64,000 nucleotides of DNA from Martinezella lusitana (GTDB lineage: Bacteria; Pseudomonadota; Alphaproteobacteria; Rhizobiales; Rhizobiaceae): assembly GCF_014207095.1 (NCBI RefSeq), contig NZ_JACHBG010000007.1, forward strand, positions 124,001 to 188,000. The letters are read 5' to 3'. The notes beneath the pieces are model-generated. The model saw nothing but the letters and a program-made list of their open reading frames with translations, did not search any database and was not told the DNA's origin. Made by a program: the position numbers and the translations under genes. Positions 18,019-27,425 of the stretch are shown in pieces. The stretch's first letter is position 1, and each line of letters starts with the position of its first letter.

Positions 18019-19608
18019 ATGAACGACTATACGAAGTATTTGGCAAATCGCGTCACGTCCGGTGGCCTCAACCGCCGCGAATTCATGGGACGTGCAATGG
18101 CAGCCGGTGTGACTTTAGCACTCGCCGACAAGCTCTTTACCGAAAGTGCAATGGCAGCCGAACCGAAGCGCGGCGGTCATCTGAAGCTCGGCCTTGAAGG
18201 CGGTGCCGCAACCGATTCCAAGGATCCGGCGAAATTCCTGTCTCAGGTCATGTTCTGCATCGGCCGTTGCTGGGGCGACATGCTGGTGGAATCGCATCCA
18301 TTGACGGGTGCTGCCGTTCCCTCGCTTGCCGAATCCTGGGAGCCGTCAAAGGATGCCGCCACCTGGACCTTCAAGATCCGCAAGGGCGTGAAGTTCCACA
18401 ATGGCAAGGAGCTGACGATCGACGACGTCGTTGCCACGCTCAAGCGCCATACCGATGCGAAATCGGAATCGGGCGCACTCGGTGTCATGAAGTCGATCAA
18501 GGACATTAAGGCCGATGGCGACAATCTCGTCCTGACGCTGACTGAAGGCAACGCCGACATGCCGTTGCTGTTGACCGACTATCACCTCGTCATCCAGCCG
18601 AATGGCGGCAATGACGATCCGCTTGCATCGATCGGCACCGGTCCCTACAAGATGGTCAGTTTCGAGCCGGGCGTGCGCGCCACCTTCGAGCGCAACAAGG
18701 ACGACTGGCGCACCGACCGCGGCTTTGTCGATAGCGTCGAGATCATCACGATGAACGATGCGACGGCGCGCATCGCCGCACTTTCGTCCGGTCAGGTCCA
18801 TTATATCAACCGCGTCGACCCGAAGACCGTGGATCTTCTGAAGCGTGCACCGACCGTGGAGATCCTGTCGACCGCCGGCCGTGGCCACTATGTCTTCATC
18901 ATGCATTGCGACAAGGCGCCCTTCGACAATAACGACCTGCGCCTGGCTCTCAAATACGCCATGGATCGTGAGACCATGGTCAAGAAGATCCTCGGCGGCT
19001 ACGGCAAGGTCGGCAATGATTTCCCGATCAACAGCACCTACGCCCTCTTCCCCGAAGGGATCGAACAGCGTGCTTACGATCCCGACAAGGCTTCCTTCCA
19101 CTACAAGAAGTCCGGTCATAGCGGCTCAGTCCTCTTGCGCACGTCAGAAGTCGCGTTCCCCGGTGCCGTCGACGCCGCCGTCCTTTATCAGGAAAGCTGC
19201 AAGAAGGCCGGCATCACCATCGAGGTCAAGCGCGAACCGGGCGACGGCTACTGGACCAACGTCTGGAACGTCCAACCCTTCTCCACCTCCTATTGGGGCG
19301 GACGGCCGACACAGGACCAGATGTATTCCACCGCCTATCTTTCGACGGCGGACTGGAACGACACGCGCTTCAAGCGTCCCGACTTCGACAAGCTTCTGCT
19401 TCAGGCCCGTTCCGAACTGGACGAAGCCAAGCGCAAGGAGCTCTATCGCGCCATGGCGATGATGGTGCGCGACGAAGGCGGCGTCATCCTGCCGATGTTC
19501 AACGATTTCGTGAATGCCTCCACCAAAAAGGTGAAGGGCTATGTTCATGACATCGGCAACGACATGTCGAACGGCTACGTCGCGACCCGCGTCTGGCTGG
19601 ATGCCTGA
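18019..19608 (+). CDS. peptide/nickel-family ABC substrate-binding protein (SBP_bac_5) with Tat-type signal
   Basis: 529 residues. The N-terminus carries NRREFMGRA (Arg-Arg at 19-20) and a moderately hydrophobic stretch ending AMA-AEP near residue 46, which looks like a twin-arginine signal. The mature protein matches family 5 binding proteins: LAESWEPSKDAATWTFKIRK then GVKFHNGKELTIDDVV. AAGGAACAGGGG lies upstream. It opens the transporter part of the carnitine locus. Its ligand is unknown; by context a betaine or a larger conjugate such as an acylcarnitine is possible. A hairpin follows the stop. Confidence 0.87.
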   Translation: MNDYTKYLANRVTSGGLNRREFMGRAMAAGVTLALADKLFTESAMAAEPKRGGHLKLGLEGGAATDSKDPAKFLSQVMFCIGRCWGDMLVESHPLTGAAVPSLAESWEPSKDAATWTFKIRKGVKFHNGKELTIDDVVATLKRHTDAKSESGALGVMKSIKDIKADGDNLVLTLTEGNADMPLLLTDYHLVIQPNGGNDDPLASIGTGPYKMVSFEPGVRATFERNKDDWRTDRGFVDSVEIITMNDATARIAALSSGQVHYINRVDPKTVDLLKRAPTVEILSTAGRGHYVFIMHCDKAPFDNNDLRLALKYAMDRETMVKKILGGYGKVGNDFPINSTYALFPEGIEQRAYDPDKASFHYKKSGHSGSVLLRTSEVAFPGAVDAAVLYQESCKKAGITIEVKREPGDGYWTNVWNVQPFSTSYWGGRPTQDQMYSTAYLSTADWNDTRFKRPDFDKLLLQARSELDEAKRKELYRAMAMMVRDEGGVILPMFNDFVNASTKKVKGYVHDIGNDMSNGYVATRVWLDA

Positions 19609-19650
19609 TGCCCAAACCGGGCGAATAAGCCCTCATCCTTGAGGAAGCCG

Positions 19651-19675
19651 GGACCGCGGATGATTTTCGCGGTCC
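19651..19675 (+). terminator. hairpin after the binding-protein gene
   Basis: GGACCGCG pairs with CGCGGTCC over a 9-base loop (GATGATTTT) in the gap between the binding-protein stop and the permease start. No T-run follows on the plus strand. It probably stabilises the upstream mRNA or attenuates transcription, and it argues against starting the permease at 19639. Confidence 0.55.
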
Positions 19676-19704
19676 TCCCGACGTTTAAGCGCGAGGCATC
19701 GGCC

Positions 19705-20712
19705 ATGTCCAATCTGCCCCCCGGAAGCGTTTTGCCCGGGCTGAGGTTCAAGCAGCGTTTCCCGCTGCTGTCCCTCATCATCGAGCGTTGCGTGCTCAGC
19801 ATCGTTCTTTTGTTCGCCGTTTCCATCCTGATTTTCGGCGGGCTCGAAGCGTTGCCGGGCGATTTCGCCACCACCTATCTCGGCCAGTCGGCAACACCGC
19901 AGGCGGTCGCCAATATCCGCGAGGAACTCGGTCTCAACCGACCTGTCGCCACCCGCTACGTTCAATGGCTCGGCAATGCCGTCAAGGGGGATTTCGGCAC
20001 CTCATGGGCGAGCAAGAACTCGGTTAGCGAGCAGATCGGCAAGCGCCTCGGCAATTCCCTGTTCCTGGCCGGTTTTGCCGCCTTGATCTCGGTGCCGCTG
20101 GCGGTTTGTCTGGGCATGCTCGCCGTCCATTTCCGAAACCGAATGCCGGACAAGATCATCAACGTCATATCGCTGGCGGCGATCTCGCTGCCGGAATTCT
20201 TCATCGGTTATCTCCTCATCATGTTCTTTTCCGTGAAGTTCGGAGTCGCGACCTTTCCTGCGACTGTCTTTGACGGCATGGGCTTTATCGATCGACTAAA
20301 TGCAATCGCCCTGCCAACGACAACCCTCGTTCTGGTCGTGCTTGCGCATATGATGCGCATGACCCGGGCGGCCATCTTGTCGGTCATGTCGTCGGCTTAC
20401 ATGGAGACCGCCGAGCTGAAGGGGCTTTCGGCCTTCCGCGCTATCGTCAAGCATGCAGCGCCCAATGCGCTGGCGCCGATCATCAACGTCATCGCGCTGA
20501 ACCTTGCCTATCTGATCGTCGGTGTTGTCGTTGTCGAAGTCGTCTTCGTCTATCCCGGCATGGGCCAATACATGGTCGATGCGGTGACGGTTCGTGACAT
20601 GCCCGTGGTACAGGCCTGCGGCCTGATCTTTGCGGCCGTCTATATCTTCCTCAACATGACAGCCGACATTCTCGCCATCATTGCCAATCCGCGCCTGAGG
20701 CATCCGCGATGA
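19705..20712 (+). CDS. peptide-family ABC transporter permease (DppB type)
   Basis: 335 residues from the ATG at 19705; an earlier in-frame start (19639) lies in a hairpin and is unlikely. About six transmembrane helices, first at about residues 30-52, then the DppB-type segment LPGDFATTYLGQSATPQAVANI and the EAA loop (SAYMETAELKGLSAFRAIVKHA) near residue 235. The ATGA overlap with the next permease shows tight coupling. Partner of the permease at 20709 and the fused ATPase at 21529. Confidence 0.9.
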   Translation: MSNLPPGSVLPGLRFKQRFPLLSLIIERCVLSIVLLFAVSILIFGGLEALPGDFATTYLGQSATPQAVANIREELGLNRPVATRYVQWLGNAVKGDFGTSWASKNSVSEQIGKRLGNSLFLAGFAALISVPLAVCLGMLAVHFRNRMPDKIINVISLAAISLPEFFIGYLLIMFFSVKFGVATFPATVFDGMGFIDRLNAIALPTTTLVLVVLAHMMRMTRAAILSVMSSAYMETAELKGLSAFRAIVKHAAPNALAPIINVIALNLAYLIVGVVVVEVVFVYPGMGQYMVDAVTVRDMPVVQACGLIFAAVYIFLNMTADILAIIANPRLRHPR

Positions 20713-21536
20713 GATTGAGAGATATTCCCATCACCGCCTGGGTCGGCATGGCAGGCATTCTGATTGCCTTCGTCTGCGCGATCTTTGCCCCCTGGATCGC
20801 GCCTTACGGCGAGACGGAAGTCGTCGGCAATGTCTGGCAGCCCGCCGATGCACAATATTTCTTCGGCCTCGACAATCTCGGCCGCGATATCCTGTCGCGT
20901 CTGATCTACGGCACCCGCACGACGCTCTTCGTCGCGCTGGGGGCAACGATCATTTCCTTCTCGCTCGGCATCATCCTGAGCTTCACCGCCGCCGTCTCGC
21001 GCGGCTTGATTGACACGATCTTCTCGCGCTTCAACGACCTGATGATGTCGATCCCGACCTTGATCTTCGCACTCGTCGTGCTCGCCGTCCTGCCGCAGAA
21101 CCTGATCGTGCTGATCCTCGTCATGGCCATTCTCGATTCCACCCGCGTCTATCGCCTCGGCCGTGCCGTGGCGCTCGACGTTGCGGTCATGGAATTTGTG
21201 GAAGCAGCCAAGCTGCGCGGCGAAGGCAGGCTCTGGATCATCTTTCGCGAAATCCTGCCCAACACGCTATCGCCGTTGCTGGCGGAGTTCGGGCTGCGTT
21301 TCGCCTTCTCGATCCTGTTCCTCTCGACTTTGTCCTTCCTTGGTCTCGGCATCCAGCCTCCGGCGGCTGACTGGGGCGGCATGGTCAAGGACAACAAGGA
21401 TGGGATCATCTTCGGCATTTCCGCCGCCCTCGTGCCGGGTTCCGCCATCGCGGCTCTGGCAATCTGTGTCAATCTGGTGGTCGACTGGCTCTTAAGGCGC
21501 ACCTCCAGCCTCAAGGGAGGGCGTGGCGATGCCTGA
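20709..21536 (+). CDS. peptide-family ABC transporter permease (DppC type)
   Basis: 275 residues with an N-terminal helix (about 8-28), the conserved FGLDNLGRDILSRLIYGTRT segment of DppC-like permeases, and the EAA motif (VMEFVEAAKLRGEGRLWIIF). The start overlaps the previous stop by 4 bases and its own stop is overlapped by the ATPase gene. It forms the second half of the membrane channel. Confidence 0.9.
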   Translation: MRLRDIPITAWVGMAGILIAFVCAIFAPWIAPYGETEVVGNVWQPADAQYFFGLDNLGRDILSRLIYGTRTTLFVALGATIISFSLGIILSFTAAVSRGLIDTIFSRFNDLMMSIPTLIFALVVLAVLPQNLIVLILVMAILDSTRVYRLGRAVALDVAVMEFVEAAKLRGEGRLWIIFREILPNTLSPLLAEFGLRFAFSILFLSTLSFLGLGIQPPAADWGGMVKDNKDGIIFGISAALVPGSAIAALAICVNLVVDWLLRRTSSLKGGRGDA

Positions 21537-23160
21537 GCTTCTTTCCGTACGCGATCTGAAGATCGAGGCAACCAGCTATCCGCCCGGCGAACCGCCGAAA
21601 CGCGTCTCCATCGTCGATGGTGTCTCCTTCGATCTTGAGAGGGGCAAGGTGCTCGGGCTGATCGGCGAGTCCGGAGCCGGCAAGTCGACTATTGGCCTTT
21701 CTGCACTGGCCTATGGCCGCGGCGGCGCCGAGATTACCGGCGGCCAGGTGCTGCTCGACGGCAGGGACATCCTACCGCTCGGCAAATCCGGCATCCGCAG
21801 GATCCGCGGCGCGCGGGTTTGCTATGTCGCCCAATCGGCCGCCGCCGCCTTCAATCCGGCGCATCGGCTGGGTGCCCAGGTGATTGAAGCGACCGTCAAG
21901 CACGGTCTGATGACGAAGGAAGAGGCCAGGAAGCGAGCGCTCTATCTCTTCAGGGTCCTTGGCCTGCCCAATCCGGAAACATTCGGCGAGCGCTATCCGC
22001 ATCAGGTCTCGGGTGGTCAGTTGCAGCGCGCCATGACCGCCATGGCGCTCTGCTCCAATCCCGAACTGATCGTTTTCGACGAGCCGACGACCGCGCTTGA
22101 CGTGACGACGCAGATCGATGTGCTGGCGGCAATCAAGCACGCGATCGAGGAGACGCATACCGCAGCGCTCTACATCACGCATGATCTTGCCGTCGTCGCC
22201 CAGATTTCCGACGACATCATGGTGTTGCGACATGGCAAGATGGTAGAATATGGCAGCGTCCAGCAGATCATCGAGGCGCCGCGGCAGGATTATACCCGAG
22301 CGCTCGTCAACGTCCGGCAGGAGGCGCGGGCAGAGGCTGTCGACCAGTCAAGCGCGTTGTTGAGAGTGGAGAATATCAGCGCGCAATATTCCAATGGTTT
22401 CAAGGTTTTGCACAATGTTTCGCTACATGTGCCAAAAGGTCAGACCTTGGCTGTTGTCGGCGAGTCCGGCTCTGGCAAGTCGACGCTTGCTCGTGTCATA
22501 ACCGGCCTTTTGCCGCCAAGCGAAGGGCGGATCATATTCGACGGCAAGCCGCTGACACCGGCGTTGAAGAACCGCTCGCGCGAGGAGCTGCGCCGCATCC
22601 AGCTGATCTACCAGATGGCCGATACGGCCATGAATCCGCGCCAGACGGTGCGCGATATCATCGGGCGCCCGCTGACTTTTTATGACGGCCTGCACGGTGC
22701 GGCCAAGACCGCGCGGGTGAAGGAGCTGTTGGATCAAATCGAGATGGGCAATGGTTTTATCGACCGCTACCCGGCCGAGCTCTCCGGTGGTCAGAAACAA
22801 CGCGTTGCGATCGCCCGTGCGCTTGCGGCCAAGCCTGAACTTATTCTGTGTGACGAGCCGACATCGGCGCTCGACCCGCTCGTCGCGGAGGGCATTCTGA
22901 AGCTGTTGCTCAGGCTGCAGGAAGAAGCTCATCTTTCCTATGTCTTCATCACCCACGATATCGCGATCGTGCGGGCGATCGCCGATAGCGTTGCTGTCAT
23001 GCATCGTGGCAAGCTGGTTCGCTTCGGTCCGAAGTCGCAAGCGCTCTCGCCACCATTCGACGACTATACCGACCTGTTGCTGAAGTCGGTGCCCGAGATG
23101 GAGATCGGTTGGCTGGAACGAGTTCTGACGACCCGAAGGATGGAGAGCGCCGGAAACTGA
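21529..23160 (+). CDS. fused double ABC ATPase (DppD-DppF type) of the peptide-family transporter
   Basis: 543 residues. Two complete ATPase domains in one chain. Domain 1: GESGAGKST, VSGGQLQRAMTAMAL, LIVFDEPTTALD. Domain 2 (from about residue 280): [44 protein letters not shown] sits 8 bases before the chosen ATG; a GTG six bases earlier is too close to it. The first domain's signature has LQRAM in place of the usual QQRV(A/G)I. The gene overlaps the DppC-type permease by 8 bases and ends 10 bases from the convergent esterase gene. Confidence 0.9.
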   Translation: MPELLSVRDLKIEATSYPPGEPPKRVSIVDGVSFDLERGKVLGLIGESGAGKSTIGLSALAYGRGGAEITGGQVLLDGRDILPLGKSGIRRIRGARVCYVAQSAAAAFNPAHRLGAQVIEATVKHGLMTKEEARKRALYLFRVLGLPNPETFGERYPHQVSGGQLQRAMTAMALCSNPELIVFDEPTTALDVTTQIDVLAAIKHAIEETHTAALYITHDLAVVAQISDDIMVLRHGKMVEYGSVQQIIEAPRQDYTRALVNVRQEARAEAVDQSSALLRVENISAQYSNGFKVLHNVSLHVPKGQTLAVVGESGSGKSTLARVITGLLPPSEGRIIFDGKPLTPALKNRSREELRRIQLIYQMADTAMNPRQTVRDIIGRPLTFYDGLHGAAKTARVKELLDQIEMGNGFIDRYPAELSGGQKQRVAIARALAAKPELILCDEPTSALDPLVAEGILKLLLRLQEEAHLSYVFITHDIAIVRAIADSVAVMHRGKLVRFGPKSQALSPPFDDYTDLLLKSVPEMEIGWLERVLTTRRMESAGN

Positions 23161-23170
23161 AACGGCGTTC

Positions 23171-24091
23171 TCAGGTCGATCCGACGAAGCGACTGGCTGC
23201 GGCGCATATGGCTGCAAAGCCGGCGCAAGCTCCATCGCTCATGTGTCTTGCCCGCAGCCATGCATGCACCATCTGGGGTTCTTCTCGGAACCAGACTTCG
23301 ACACCCGCCTGTGCCAGTCGGGCGGCATAAAGGCGACCATCGTCGCGCAGCGGATCGAAATGCGCCACCGTAATGAAGGTTGGTGGGAGACCGGCAAGCG
23401 ATGCCAATGCAAGCGGCTCGGCTACAGGATCGCCTGACGGCGCCTGCAGGATGTTGCGGTAATAGGCAACATCGGCAGTCGTCAGTCCCGGAGCATCGCT
23501 CATCTCCAGGTAGGAGCCGGAGACGAGATCGCCGCCCAGTGCGGGATAGATCAGGATCTGCCCGACAATACCCGAAAGCCCTTCGGTCCGCGCCCTGATC
23601 GCCAGTCCGGCCGCCAGATTGCCGCCTGCGCTGTCGCCAATCAGCACGACGGACTTTTCTTCGGCAAGCAACTGCTTCAGGACGGCGAGACAATCGTCCG
23701 CCTGCGCTGGCCATCGATGCTCCGGGGCGAGACGATAATCGACCGAAACCAGGTGAGCTCCGACACGATCGGCAATCTCGGCGCAGATGGCGTGATGGCT
23801 CTGGAGCGAGCCGACCACGAAACCGCCGCCATGCAGATAAAGCAGGCTCGTCGTTGTGCGGATGTTGGCCGGCCGATAGTGACGAACCGGAATTGCCCCG
23901 GCAATGAAAGCGTCAATCGTGGCCATACCCTGAGGCAAAGGCTGATCAAAACGAGCACAAAGCGCGTCATACCATTGGCGTTGCTGGGCAATGGACGCCG
24001 TCACCGCATCTGGAGGGTAGAAGGAATCGCAAATATCCAGGAAACTCAAGATGGCTGCTTCAGTCGGCATTGGACGCTGCGGAGAACTCAT
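23171..24091 (-). CDS. alpha/beta-hydrolase of the hormone-sensitive-lipase family (esterase)
   Basis: 306 residues from the ATG at 24091; the frame also allows a GTG at 24148 with GGAG upstream. HSL-family marks are clear: oxyanion loop YLHGGGFVVGS (about 85-95), nucleophile elbow IGDSAGGNLA (Ser154), later FDPLRDDG for the acid and VHAW for the histidine. Probably a cytoplasmic carboxylesterase. It lies convergent to the carnitine-locus transporter, so hydrolysis of an imported ester (for example an O-acylcarnitine) is a reasonable guess, not a demonstrated link. Confidence 0.8.
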   Translation of the reverse strand: MSSPQRPMPTEAAILSFLDICDSFYPPDAVTASIAQQRQWYDALCARFDQPLPQGMATIDAFIAGAIPVRHYRPANIRTTTSLLYLHGGGFVVGSLQSHHAICAEIADRVGAHLVSVDYRLAPEHRWPAQADDCLAVLKQLLAEEKSVVLIGDSAGGNLAAGLAIRARTEGLSGIVGQILIYPALGGDLVSGSYLEMSDAPGLTTADVAYYRNILQAPSGDPVAEPLALASLAGLPPTFITVAHFDPLRDDGRLYAARLAQAGVEVWFREEPQMVHAWLRARHMSDGACAGFAAICAAASRFVGST

Positions 24092-24339
24092 CGGTAAATC
24101 TCTGTTCCTGAATTGCACGATGTCATAGCACATCAGGCAATCTTCCACTTATCTCCCTACGGCCGTCATCGTCACGCTCGCGACACTCCCGTGAACTGCG
24201 TCATCACTGCTTTCCTGAAGGGGAGCTTTGGGGATTTTTCCCGACCGATTGCGCCAAGTCGGAAATGGCGGGTTGAGATACCAGCCGGCAGCGGCTATCT
24301 GGTGCCAGCCCCACAGGAGGGCGTTTCACTAACGACAAG

Positions 24340-25290
24340 GTGCATGCCGGCATGATTCCAGATTTTCTCGTCACTCATTCGGGTGGATTCCATGCCGATG
24401 AACTCATGTCCAGCGTCATCCTGACCAGGCTTTTCCCGCAGGCCCGCGTCGTTCGCAGCAGGATGCCAGAGTGGATCACACCTGGTTCAGACCGCATCGT
24501 CTATGATGTCGGAGGCAAATATGACGCCGCAGCACGGATCTTCGATCACCATCAGCGTGGCGCGCCGTTGCGCGACGACGGTCAGCCTTTCAGTTCGTTC
24601 GGATTGATCTGGAAGCACTATGGTCGCGATTACCTCATGGCCTTGGGTCTTCCAGAGGCGCATGTCGACACGGTTCACGCCTCCTTCGATGCGAGCTTTG
24701 TGCTGCCAATCGATCTGGTGGATAACGGTGCGCTCAGCCCCTCGGCTGCGGGGCCACTGGCCTCACTGACGCTGCCAGCGCTCCTCGAAACTCTGAAACC
24801 TGTTTTCGACGAAACCGACCCCGAAGCTGACGATCGAGGGTTCCACCATGCGCTTTCGATCGCTCGTAGTTTCGTCGAGGCGAGGATCGGACAGAGTGCC
24901 GCAAAATTGCGCGCCGAGGCGATCGTCCACCAGGCAATCGTAAGGACGGGCGAGGGGCGGGTTCTGGAACTTCCGATGGGAATGCCGTTCCGTCCCGCAA
25001 TCGTTAAGGCAGGCGCCGATCACCTGCTGTTCGTCGTTCATCCACGCGAGAAGGATTGGTGCCTGACCGGTATCCGCCGGGCGGAAGACGGGTTTGCTCT
25101 GCGAGCCGATCTGCCGGCAGCCTGGGCTGGACTGACCGATCGCGATCTGGAGATGGCCTGCGGCATCGAGGGAGCAACCTTCTGTCACAATGGTCGTTTC
25201 ATTGCCGCTGCCAAAACCCGCGAGGCGGCACTTGCCATGGCGGAGCTCGCAGTGACCGAGGCGATTTCCTCGGCGAAAAGCCGGCTTTAA
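24340..25290 (+). CDS. MYG1/UPF0160 family protein (DHH-type phosphoesterase-like)
   Basis: 316 residues, near the family length. The opening FLVTHSGGFHADELMSSVIL and the metal motif in RIFDHHQRG are hallmarks of MYG1 proteins, which share the DHH phosphoesterase fold; the eukaryotic member is a 3'-5' RNA exonuclease. The bacterial role is not established. Two starts are possible (24340 and 24352). Stands alone; its stop codon lies inside a terminator-like hairpin shared with the convergent gene. Confidence 0.85.
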   Translation: MHAGMIPDFLVTHSGGFHADELMSSVILTRLFPQARVVRSRMPEWITPGSDRIVYDVGGKYDAAARIFDHHQRGAPLRDDGQPFSSFGLIWKHYGRDYLMALGLPEAHVDTVHASFDASFVLPIDLVDNGALSPSAAGPLASLTLPALLETLKPVFDETDPEADDRGFHHALSIARSFVEARIGQSAAKLRAEAIVHQAIVRTGEGRVLELPMGMPFRPAIVKAGADHLLFVVHPREKDWCLTGIRRAEDGFALRADLPAAWAGLTDRDLEMACGIEGATFCHNGRFIAAAKTREAALAMAELAVTEAISSAKSRL

Positions 25291-25298
25291 AGCCGGCT
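25279..25298. terminator. bidirectional terminator-like hairpin over the MYG1 stop
   Basis: Two copies of the self-complementary AGCCGGCT flank a 4-base TTAA loop; the TAA stop of the MYG1-family gene lies at 25288-25290 in the loop and start of the second arm. It separates two convergent genes. Confidence 0.55.
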
Positions 25299-25315
25299 GG
25301 CAGCGGCCGCGCAGT

Positions 25316-25792
25316 TTACTCGCAGGGTTTCGCGGCCGCCAGACTCTTCACGAGCTTTTCGACCACAGCAGCGTATCGCTGCTGATCACTGCTGGGATAT
25401 TCAAGCGAGAAATTGCCGACCGCGCTATCGCAGAGCGCAATCTCTCTGACATACAGGATGCGATTTTCCTTCGCGCCGGAAAAGCTCGCCCATGACGCCG
25501 TCTGCTTTTGATAGGATATCTGCCAGCCGTCCTCGATGTAGAATTTGCGGCGGCTATTGCTCTCGTCCCCGAAATTCCCGTCCATGATGTAGTTTCCCCA
25601 GACCAGGAGCTTGGCCGCACCGTCGGCCGACTGAAGGCTCATGCCATCGCCGTTGTCGGCGACCGACACCGTCTTGAATTCCGTCGGGAGATCAATGGAA
25701 TAGTCAAATCGGGAGTTTCGATAGGTCTTGTTATCAGCGGCCAGAGCGGAAGTTGATACCAAACATAAACTGACGACTATGCGTGCCAGCAT
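25316..25792 (-). CDS. secreted protein of unknown function
   Basis: 158 residues. A clean signal peptide (MLARIVVSLCLVSTSALA, cleavage ALA-AD near residue 18) precedes a compact mature domain beginning YRNSRFDYSIDLPTEF. That opening resembles small periplasmic domains of the PsbP/DUF1795 type (surface-displayed ligand or lipid binders), but I cannot assign a family firmly. Two cysteines in the mature part (LCDSAVG and the C-terminal KPCE) could form a disulphide. Monocistronic. Confidence 0.7.
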   Translation of the reverse strand: MLARIVVSLCLVSTSALAADNKTYRNSRFDYSIDLPTEFKTVSVADNGDGMSLQSADGAAKLLVWGNYIMDGNFGDESNSRRKFYIEDGWQISYQKQTASWASFSGAKENRILYVREIALCDSAVGNFSLEYPSSDQQRYAAVVEKLVKSLAAAKPCE

Positions 25793-25931
25793 CTCCGTTT
25801 CTCCTCGCTTGTAGTGCTAGCCTGGCCCAGTCATGGCGGTCAGGCGTTGGATAATTGTTGATCGAAGGCACGTACCGCCTATGCATTCCCCCGGTGGGGC
25901 GACGCCGAGCCGGAAGGAAATTCGCCACCGC

Positions 25932-26432
25932 CTATTCGAGTTGAGCTTCGAGCGTTTTGGCGAGCGTCTGATAGAACTGCACGGAAGCATCCTTGTGCTC
26001 CGTCTTGTATCTGACACTCACGAGCCGGGCCGCTTCGGCCGCCGCACGAAAGGAATCGATGCGAATCTGTGGGTCCAAGTCTGATTGGCCACCAATGTCA
26101 CCGCTCTCGAACTTGCCGGCCCTATATCCATCTCCGAGGTCGACGACGCCAATCTCGGGGATTCCGTCCTTCATTTTCCCAAGGAAGGCCACCCCGACAC
26201 GGTTGCCGTCCCGGCGGCGCAGCATTCCGGTTCCGGAGGCTTTGCCATCCGGGCAGTCGCCGACCCAGAACGTCGGCCCGCTTGCGAGGGAAGCTGGAGC
26301 GACGAATTTGCAGTGGCTCGCTGGATCCTCCAGCCAAATCTGTTCCGACGTAGCTTGAGCAAAGACGTTCGTTCCAAGCAGCCCGAATAGGACAAAGCAC
26401 GACGCCGAAAGCAACGACAAACGCATTTTCAT
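25932..26432 (-). CDS. secreted protein of unknown function
   Basis: 166 residues from the ATG at 26432, which has GCAGGTG at good spacing; the frame is open upstream to 26576 but that part is hydrophilic and lacks a binding site. A signal peptide (SLLSASCFVLFGLLGTNVFA, cleavage AQA near 25) is followed by a domain with two cysteines (SHCKF, GDCPDGKASG). The segment DCPDGKASGTGMLRRRDGNRV resembles MORN-like toxin or exported repeat units in form only. No catalytic motif seen. Probably an independent transcription unit. Confidence 0.65.
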   Translation of the reverse strand: MKMRLSLLSASCFVLFGLLGTNVFAQATSEQIWLEDPASHCKFVAPASLASGPTFWVGDCPDGKASGTGMLRRRDGNRVGVAFLGKMKDGIPEIGVVDLGDGYRAGKFESGDIGGQSDLDPQIRIDSFRAAAEAARLVSVRYKTEHKDASVQFYQTLAKTLEAQLE

Positions 26433-26588
26433 ATCAATCACCTGCCTGCGGGAATACGGCCGTCTCGATCGTCCTGAGGTTGACGGCGGGGTAGAACTAT
26501 CTGAATTCACGCCTGAACGGCAATTGGAAGGTTGCTGGCACAAGCTTTCCACCGGAAGGCATAGACCGACCTTCAAACCTGAGCGGTT

Positions 26589-27299
26589 CTAACGAACGGA
26601 TGTCGCGGTGCCGGCGGCCGCTTGCACGAAGCTCCGAAAAACGGCGTTTCCCGGATGATCCGTTCCTGCATGCTGTTCTTGATGCCATTGGAAGCCGATG
26701 GCGAAGGAGGCGGAGGTGACCTCGATCGCTTCGACGATGCCATCGTCTGCCAAAGCACTCGCAAGAACAGCCGGCGAAACCTGAGCGACAGCCTCGCGAT
26801 GGAATGTGTTCACGTCGATGCGCGATCTGCCGATGATTTTCGCCAGACGCGATCCTGGAAGAATTTCGATCGAATGAAGATGATCCCGTTTGTCGTGTTC
26901 CCCTGCCGAGGGAAAGGTTGTGTTGAGATCAGGCGTGAGGCGACAGCCGTTCAAACATGCGAGCATCTGCATGCCCGAACAGATGCCGAGAATGGGCTTA
27001 TCCCTTTGAAGATAGCCCTCCATGATTGCTCGTTCGACTTCAAGACGCTCCGATGGCGGTGCCCGAGAGATTTCTCCTTCAATGTACCAGTCGTCCGGAA
27101 AGGCAAACCGTCCGCCGACGGACACAAAGCCGTCGAACTCATTCAAAGCAATGTCGATGATTTCAGGTATGTATGGAATACCAAAGGGGAGACCTCCTGC
27201 ATCGCGCACGCCGCGAAAATATCCCTTGGCTGCTTCATAGCGCGTCCCACCTGTGCTTGTGTTCTCGTCAAGGATAATGGCGATGCGGGGCTGGCGCAT
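26589..27299 (-). CDS. class I glutamine amidotransferase-like hydrolase (peptidase C26, PuuD type)
   Basis: 236 residues. The nucleophile elbow ILGICSGMQMLACLNG (Cys near residue 106) and the late IGFQWHQEQH with its catalytic histidine match the gamma-glutamyl-GABA hydrolase/PuuD group, which cleaves gamma-glutamyl amides such as gamma-glutamyl-GABA in putrescine breakdown. No other putrescine genes are adjacent, so the substrate is open. The N-terminus RIAIILDENTSTGGTRYEAAKGYF is slightly atypical in having an extended opening loop. Monocistronic, just downstream of the TetR gene on the same strand. Confidence 0.8.
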   Translation of the reverse strand: MRQPRIAIILDENTSTGGTRYEAAKGYFRGVRDAGGLPFGIPYIPEIIDIALNEFDGFVSVGGRFAFPDDWYIEGEISRAPPSERLEVERAIMEGYLQRDKPILGICSGMQMLACLNGCRLTPDLNTTFPSAGEHDKRDHLHSIEILPGSRLAKIIGRSRIDVNTFHREAVAQVSPAVLASALADDGIVEAIEVTSASFAIGFQWHQEQHAGTDHPGNAVFRSFVQAAAGTATSVR

Positions 27300-27425
27300 A
27301 TGATGAGGCCTTTTGGCTCTAAGGGTTGCGACGCACTGACTGGCAGGAACATAGTCGGAGGTAAGCGGCCAGTCGAGATGCGGCGGCGTTGTCTCTCTGG
27401 GTCTGATCTGTGTCGCCGCTTGCGG

